From the NCBI RefSeq assembly GCF_006965445.1, contig NZ_CP041356.1:2294001-2358000 (forward strand): a stretch of 64,000 nt of DNA, read 5' to 3'. A program made the translations under genes and the position numbers. Of this stretch, positions 59,736-64,000 are shown in pieces (positions within the stretch are counted from its first letter, which is position 1; every line of letters begins with the position of its first letter). A model generated the notes under the pieces. That model searched no databases. It worked only from the letters and a program-made list of their open reading frames with translations, and was not told where the DNA came from. This stretch comes from Lactococcus protaetiae. Its GTDB lineage: Bacteria > Bacillota > Bacilli > Lactobacillales > Streptococcaceae.

Positions 59736-59759
59736 AACCTGTCAGTATACTGACAGGTT
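59736..59759. terminator. Terminator made of a CTGTCAG palindrome, after purB
   Basis: AACCTGTCAGTA is followed by its exact complement. A-run on the plus side gives TTTTTT after the stem on the minus strand, right after the purB stop. It shows the over-represented word serving as a terminator stem. Confidence 0.8.
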
Positions 59760-59763
59760 ATTA

Positions 59764-61058
59764 TTAATCAAAAACACGGTCAAAAATTTCATCCACACGT
59801 TTAAGATGATAATTGTAATCAAAAGCAGCATCAATATCTTCATCTGTTAAAAATTCACGAACTTGTGAATTTTCTTCAACTAATGGACGGAACATGATTT
59901 GTTCATCCCAAGCTTTAGCAGTCAGTGGTTGCACGAGGTCATAAGCAGTTTCGCGTGTCATCCCTTTTCAATCAGGAGCAACATCACGTGCTGACTATAA
60001 ATTAAGCCAAAAGTTGCATCCATATTGCGTTTCATATTTTCAGGGAAAACAGTCAAATTCTTCACAATATTTCCAAAACGATTGAGCTGATAATCAAGCA
60101 ACTCCGTTGTATCTGGCGCAATAATCCGCTCCGCTGATGAATGGCTAATATCACGTTCGTGCCAGAGGCTTACATTTTCAAGCGCAGTCAAAGCATGACC
60201 ACGAATCACGCGCGCAAGTCCTGTCATATTTTCAGAACCAATCGGATTACGTTTGTGAGGCATCGCTGATGAACCTTTTTGCCCTTTGGCAAAAAATTCT
60301 TCAACTTCACGCTGTTCAGATTTTTGCAGACCGCGAATCTCAGTCGCCATCCGCTCAATAGAAGTCGAAATCAGAGCCAAAGTCTGAAAATACTCAGCGT
60401 GCAAATCCCGAGGCAAGACTTGAGTCGAAATCTCTTGTGGACGCGTCCCCAATTTTTCACAAACATAAGCTTCAACAAAAGGAGGAATATTCGCAAAAGT
60501 TCCTACCGCACCTGAAATTTTACCTGCTTCAACTCCTGCGGCAGCGTGCTCAAATCGCTCAATATTGCGCTTCATTTCGCTGTACCAAGTCGCAAGCTTA
60601 AGCCCAAAAGTTGTTGGCTCTGCGTGAACACCATGTGTCCGTCCCATCATGACAGTGTATTTATGCTCTAAAGCTTTGTCCTTCACAATCTCAGCAAAAT
60701 TCGCTAAATCACGGCGAAGAATATCATTCGCCTGTTTATAAAGATAGCCGTAAGCCGTATCCACAACGTCAGTTGAAGTTAGACCATAATGAACCCATTT
60801 ACGTTCTTCTCCAAGGCTTTCAGAAACCGCGCGCGTAAAAGCAACCACATCATGACGAGTTTCTTGCTCAATTTCAAGAATACGCTCAATATTAAAAGTC
60901 GCATTTTCTCGAATTTTCTTAACATCTTCATGAGGAATTTCACCTAGTTCTGCCCAAGCTTCATCCGCAAGGATTTCAACCTCAAGCCATGCTTTATACT
61001 TGTTTTCTTCTGACCAAATATTCGCCATTTCTGGACGTGAATAACGACTAATAACCAC
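59764..61058 (-). CDS. purB: Adenylosuccinate lyase (frameshifted as read)
   Basis: Acts twice in purine synthesis, splitting SAICAR and adenylosuccinate. Starts [20 protein letters not shown]. Family motifs: [13 protein letters not shown] (about 139), the signature [16 protein letters not shown] (about 260-275), and HSSAERI. The first frame ends after LLLIEKG; the second continues [20 protein letters not shown]. One extra G in the three-G run at 59962-59964 joins them exactly, giving about 431 residues. A real null would make the cell need adenine, so a read error is likely. Confidence 0.93.
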
Positions 61059-61222
61059 TTTTCGCTCCTAATTTATCTTTTTATACTGTAGCCAAACCAT
61101 TGTAAAAAACACAATAATTTACACCACCCACACCTGTTTTGTTGCCAAAAATGCACCAGCTCCATACTATCAATGTTCGCACACAGGTAAAACCTGCAAG
61201 AGCAAGAATCATACTAATTGTA

Positions 61223-61552
61223 GCACTACTAATTGAAGTCAAGACTTATTCAGTGGGAGCTTCGACTCTCCTCTGAATTTAGGGTACAACCTCACATCTT
61301 TGATATGAGGTCACACCTCCGCTTCGCTGCGCAGTCCACACCACGGGTATCCATGCTCGCTACGGTGCTGAAGCACCGAGTCGCAATGGTTCTCGCTAAG
61401 TGGCTAAAGCCACAAGTCGAGTCGCAAAGCACTAACGCCCTAGGGCAGTCGGACAAAATTCAAGGATTGTCATTCCGACTAGGCGCTTCAGCACCGTAGC
61501 GAGGATGGACATCGTAGCAAAGCGGAGATAGCGCTGCTTTGATAAAATGAAC
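61223..61552 (-). repeat. Family A mosaic repeat upstream of purB
   Basis: Ends GAAGTCAAGACTTATTCAGT and GATAGCGCTGCTTTGATAAA; GAATTTAGGGTACAACCTCA follows the first end as in the 32560 copy. Interior hairpins include ACCTCACATCTTTGATATGAGGT-like and GTGGCTAAAGCCAC. The flanks 61059-61222 and 61553-61759 hold no gene. Confidence 0.8.
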
Positions 61553-61759
61553 TTACTTATTAACTGTCCTAATATAGTTTCAAAATCCAACAGGATTTTA
61601 TATCATTTCAATATTAATTATATCATTTTTCACTGACAAAACAGCTCCGTCTTTCTGTCAGCACTGACAGAACTAAAAAATTGTTTGTAAAATCCGAACA
61701 ATGTGAAACCATTGAAAATTAATTGTAGTTTGAAACACAAAAAAAGAGTAGTTTCCTAC

Positions 61760-61872
61760 TCAGTTGAAGTGATCACTTCAAAGATACGAAATCTCCTATC
61801 CCTAATATCCCAGGGCACTAGATCGAAAGCGTAGCCCAGCGGAGCGGAGATAGCACATACTTGCTAAGTTAG
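61760..61872. repeat. Repeat fragment with family B ends, after aroD
   Basis: It begins TTGAAGTGATCACTTCAAAG, a near-perfect palindrome, and ends GGAGATAGCACATACTTGCTAAGTTA. The interior is short, with GCGTAGCCCAGCGGAGCGG. Confidence 0.65.
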
Positions 61873-62558
61873 AAAAGATTTTCTTCCAAAAGATTTAATA
61901 TTTTTTCAGCTTCAGCAAGTCTTATCTGTCCAGGTGCACTCGCCTTTTCAAGACTTGCAAAAGTCCAGCATGAGCCCGTCAAATATCCAGAAATTCTCGA
62001 AATTCTGCCCAAATCTCCCATAGCCATTGTGATAAAATTCTCACCATACTCTAATGTCAAATCTCGTGTAATCTGTAATAAATCTAGAACATCACATTCA
62101 TGTTCTGGCATAACTGCGGCTTTCACGAATGCTGTTTCCTCACCATGCATCTTAATCAGTCGCGTGGTCAAATCGGTAGGTATCTCATCAAAGTTATGAT
62201 AAGACAAGACAATCTTCTGACGAAAATCTGTCAGTGCTGACAATGCCCGTCCATGACTAAAATACTCAATATCAATGTAGTCAGGGTCAAAATTCAGTAT
62301 TTCTTCTAAAATCTGAATGTACTTTTTATCAGAAATTTTTAAATTTCCACCTTCTGATGTTGTTCTTATTGTAAATAAAATCTTATTATTCTTAAACTTC
62401 TCAAAGACTTTGGGTGCTAATATTAGAATATCATCAACTGATAAAAAATCTGCTCGCCATTCAACAACATCAGCAGAGACATAATCACTTACAGAAATAG
62501 CCTCAAAGTCTGAAACATTTTCTATTATTAAGGGAACTACAATTTTAGTCTTTCTCAT
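61869..62558 (-). CDS. aroD: 3-dehydroquinate dehydratase, type I
   Basis: Third step of the shikimate pathway. 229 residues. Type I features: VVEWRADFL (about 31), IRTTSEGG (about 74), the catalytic His in LSYHNFDEIP (about 119) and the Schiff-base Lys in AFVKAAVMPE (about 147), ending TGSCWTFASLEKASAPGQI. GGAGAGAATC precedes the ATG. No other aro gene lies in the window. Confidence 0.95.
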   Translation of the reverse strand: MRKTKIVVPLIIENVSDFEAISVSDYVSADVVEWRADFLSVDDILILAPKVFEKFKNNKILFTIRTTSEGGNLKISDKKYIQILEEILNFDPDYIDIEYFSHGRALSALTDFRQKIVLSYHNFDEIPTDLTTRLIKMHGEETAFVKAAVMPEHECDVLDLLQITRDLTLEYGENFITMAMGDLGRISRISGYLTGSCWTFASLEKASAPGQIRLAEAEKILNLLEENLF

Positions 62559-62618
62559 GATTCTCTCCTTCCTTTATCATTATTCTCTTGGTTCTATTCT
62601 AGCATATTTTAGTAAAAA

Positions 62619-62645
62619 CAAAAAAAGGAAACCAATGTTTCCTTC
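62619..62645 (-). terminator. Terminator after tRNA-Gln
   Basis: GGAAAC and GTTTCC pair around ATTG and run into TTTTTTTG on the minus strand, directly after the tRNA. Confidence 0.8.
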
Positions 62646-62650
62646 AAGAA

Positions 62651-62721
62651 CTGGGGTAGCTGGATTCGAACCAACGCATGAGGGAGTCAAAGTCCCTTGC
62701 CTTACCGCTTGGCTATACCCA
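62651..62721 (-). tRNA. tRNA-Gln (anticodon TTG), one base short in the acceptor stem
   Basis: Cloverleaf on the minus strand: D arm GCCAAGCGGTAAGGC, anticodon loop CTTTGAC within GGGA/TCCC (TTG, glutamine), T arm GTTGGTTCGAATCCAGC. The 3' acceptor strand is TACCCCA but the 5' strand reads TGGGTA, one G short of the TGGGGTA needed to pair. CCA is not encoded. The missing G parallels the homopolymer losses in the protein genes. Confidence 0.9.
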
Positions 62722-62952
62722 ATATTTATACTCATTTCCCTTTAATCCCCTCAAAGATATTATACCAAAGGCACTCATTATATAGAGACAAAGCGATAGA
62801 GGAAACGACTAGTGACAATTGACATGGTATCTACTTTTACGTCATGAAATCAAACTGCACCAAATGAATCACCGTTTTACAACAAAAATTATTCTATCAA
62901 AAATCAAGTCAAAATTCAAGCTACAACATTTTCGTTTTTGTTGAAAAAATCG

Positions 62953-62993
62953 AAAAAAAAGCATGAAATTAATAACTTTCCTGCTTAGATTGA
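62953..62993 (-). terminator. Terminator after the DUF2969 gene
   Basis: AGCAGGAAA pairs with TTTCATGCT and runs into eight T on the minus strand, overlapping the end of the gene. Confidence 0.65.
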
Positions 62994-63188
62994 TAAATTA
63001 TAAGCCTTAATTGCTTCCTCAAGAGCATCTTCAAATGTTCGAACAACGGCAATTTCCTTACCTGACATTATCACCACAAATGTCCCAAACTCTTCTTTAA
63101 TTTCAGCAATGGTTTTCTTACCAAGATTAACTACGGCACCAGTCGCCGTATCAATAACTCCAAGTTCTGTATCTTTTTTCTTTGACAT
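62985..63188 (-). CDS. DUF2969-like small protein
   Basis: A 67-residue soluble protein resembling the DUF2969 family of streptococci and lactococci: Lys-rich start, a central GKKTIAEIKEEFGTFVVIMSGKEI, and a C-terminal TFEDALEEAIKAYNL. Its function is unknown. It has no convincing strong ribosome site, but family resemblance and length support it. It lies behind trxA with a terminator between. Confidence 0.7.
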   Translation of the reverse strand: MSKKKDTELGVIDTATGAVVNLGKKTIAEIKEEFGTFVVIMSGKEIAVVRTFEDALEEAIKAYNLSI

Positions 63189-63224
63189 AGAATTATTTTA
63201 CTATAAAATATGAAAAATCACAAT

Positions 63225-63248
63225 AGAAAAAGCGAGCTTTCACTCGCC
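63225..63248 (-). terminator. Terminator after trxA
   Basis: GCGAG pairs with CTCGC around TGAAAG and runs into TTTTTC on the minus strand. Confidence 0.75.
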
Positions 63249-63257
63249 TCACTCTAC

Positions 63258-63572
63258 TTATGATAATTCAGCGATTACCGATTTAAGTTGTGCTTTACTT
63301 TGCACACCAACGATACGTTTCACTTCTTCACCATCTTTTTTGAACATCAAAGTTGGGATAGACATGATACCAAATCCTTGGGCTGTTGCTGGATTTTCAT
63401 CAACATCCATCTTGCAAATTTTGAGTTCTGATTCATCAAGTTCTTCAGAAAGTTGTTCCAAAATTGGCGCTTGCATACGACATGGACCACACCAAGTCGC
63501 CCAAAAGTCAATTAAAACAAGTCCTTCTTTTGTTTCTTCTTCAAATGTTGCATCTGTAATATTGTATTCCAT
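63258..63572 (-). CDS. trxA: Thioredoxin
   Basis: Cytoplasmic disulphide reductase, 104 residues. Active site [13 protein letters not shown] (about 26-38), the cis-Pro in [14 protein letters not shown] (about 72) and the buried Asp in LIDFWA are all present. AGGAGAAAAA precedes the ATG at 63572. It appears to be a single-gene unit. Confidence 0.96.
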   Translation of the reverse strand: MEYNITDATFEEETKEGLVLIDFWATWCGPCRMQAPILEQLSEELDESELKICKMDVDENPATAQGFGIMSIPTLMFKKDGEEVKRIVGVQSKAQLKSVIAELS

Positions 63573-63689
63573 TTTTTCTCCTGTAATACTCAGTGTATGA
63601 AAGAATTATTTCAAGTTCTAATTCTTCCCTCAATTTATTTGGAAATTTTTGGGTGTATGGCACCTCAGAATCTACGCATGAGAAACTAC

Positions 63690-63870
63690 AGCTAACCCCA
63701 TTACGATGGATTGACTTTGCTACGCAACTCCATGACACGTTACTTCGTGCGCCGTTCTCCGAACGGTCTACGTCCATTTCACACTAACACTACTTCTCTG
63801 TCCGTTTTGGCGTTGCCTCTATTCTTGTCACTTTAGTGACCTAGAGATAGAGGACAAAAGATTACCGTTA
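63690..63870. repeat. Degraded mosaic repeat near the window end
   Basis: It contains CGCCGTTCTCCGAACGG, TTGGCGTTGCCTCTATTCTT, GTCACTTTAGTGAC and TAGAGATAGAGGACAAA, blocks shared with 21100-21345 and 53430-53480. Beyond it, up to 64000, no gene is seen; GGATTTTAAAGTAG near 63920 resembles the MITE end. Confidence 0.65.
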
Positions 63871-64000
63871 CCAATCATTTCAGCAATACAGAACGAATGG
63901 GCATCTGCGGTACATCTACCGGATTTTAAAGTAGAACTGGCATAAAATCTGAATTCCAAGTATAATGTCAACTTATCCCAATACATCTATTCTAGTGTAT

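Overview
The window looks like chromosome of a low-GC lactic acid bacterium, most likely a Lactococcus or a close relative in the Streptococcaceae. The main reasons are the pyrR-pyrP-pyrB-carA gene order with a PyrR-type leader, a CovR/LlrA-type response regulator with its kinase, a type B L31 protein, a DUF2969 protein, and the mix of PTS, ribose and hexuronate genes. No phage, plasmid, CRISPR or transposase gene was seen. Most genes lie on the minus strand.

Layout. 1-1701: two-component system (kinase cut by the window edge). 1856-3169: DUF177 protein and rpmE2. 3332-8850: pyrimidine genes. 8939-14360: beta-glucoside PTS (LicR-type regulator, phospho-beta-glucosidase, IIC, IIA, IIB). 14728-16601: plus-strand metal genes (HMA protein, ArsR repressor, CDF exporter). 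16686-19079: proA and proB. 19553-21571: DUF438 hemerythrin/PAS protein and DUF1858 protein. 21885-23658: GNAT acetyltransferase and AzlC/AzlD. 24741-30225: ffh, a leucine-rich-repeat surface protein, RNase J. 30883-34705: MgtC-like protein, dapA behind a probable lysine riboswitch, Nudix hydrolase, asd. 35304-39605: alpha/beta hydrolase, a candidate structured RNA, two small proteins, transketolase. 39975-43649: ascorbate-type PTS with its regulator. 43839-53275: hexuronate pathway (kdgA, kdgK, uxaC, epimerase, transporter, uxuA, uxuB) and divergent GntR regulator. 53916-59577: ribose operon. 59764-63572: purB, aroD, tRNA-Gln, DUF2969 protein, trxA.

Two sequence-wide patterns stand out. First, many gaps between genes hold mosaic repeats made of short perfect hairpins joined in different orders between conserved end modules, similar in principle to pneumococcal BOX elements. 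They split the pyr, pro, and DUF438/DUF1858 gene pairs, and one sits between the lysine-riboswitch terminator and dapA. Second, the heptamer CTGTCAG and its complement recur about 75 times by eye in 64 kb, often as back-to-back palindromes that act as terminators or lie inside coding sequence. This resembles a DNA-uptake or Chi-like word.

The third pattern is a caution. At least ten protein genes (eleven sites) and the tRNA-Gln gene are each broken by the loss of one base, nearly always in a G/C run (one is in an A run). Adding one base restores the family sequence. Housekeeping genes (purB, rnjA, tRNA) are among them, so read error is the likeliest cause, and the apparent AzlC-AzlD fusion is probably the same artefact. 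These genes are listed over their full restored span.
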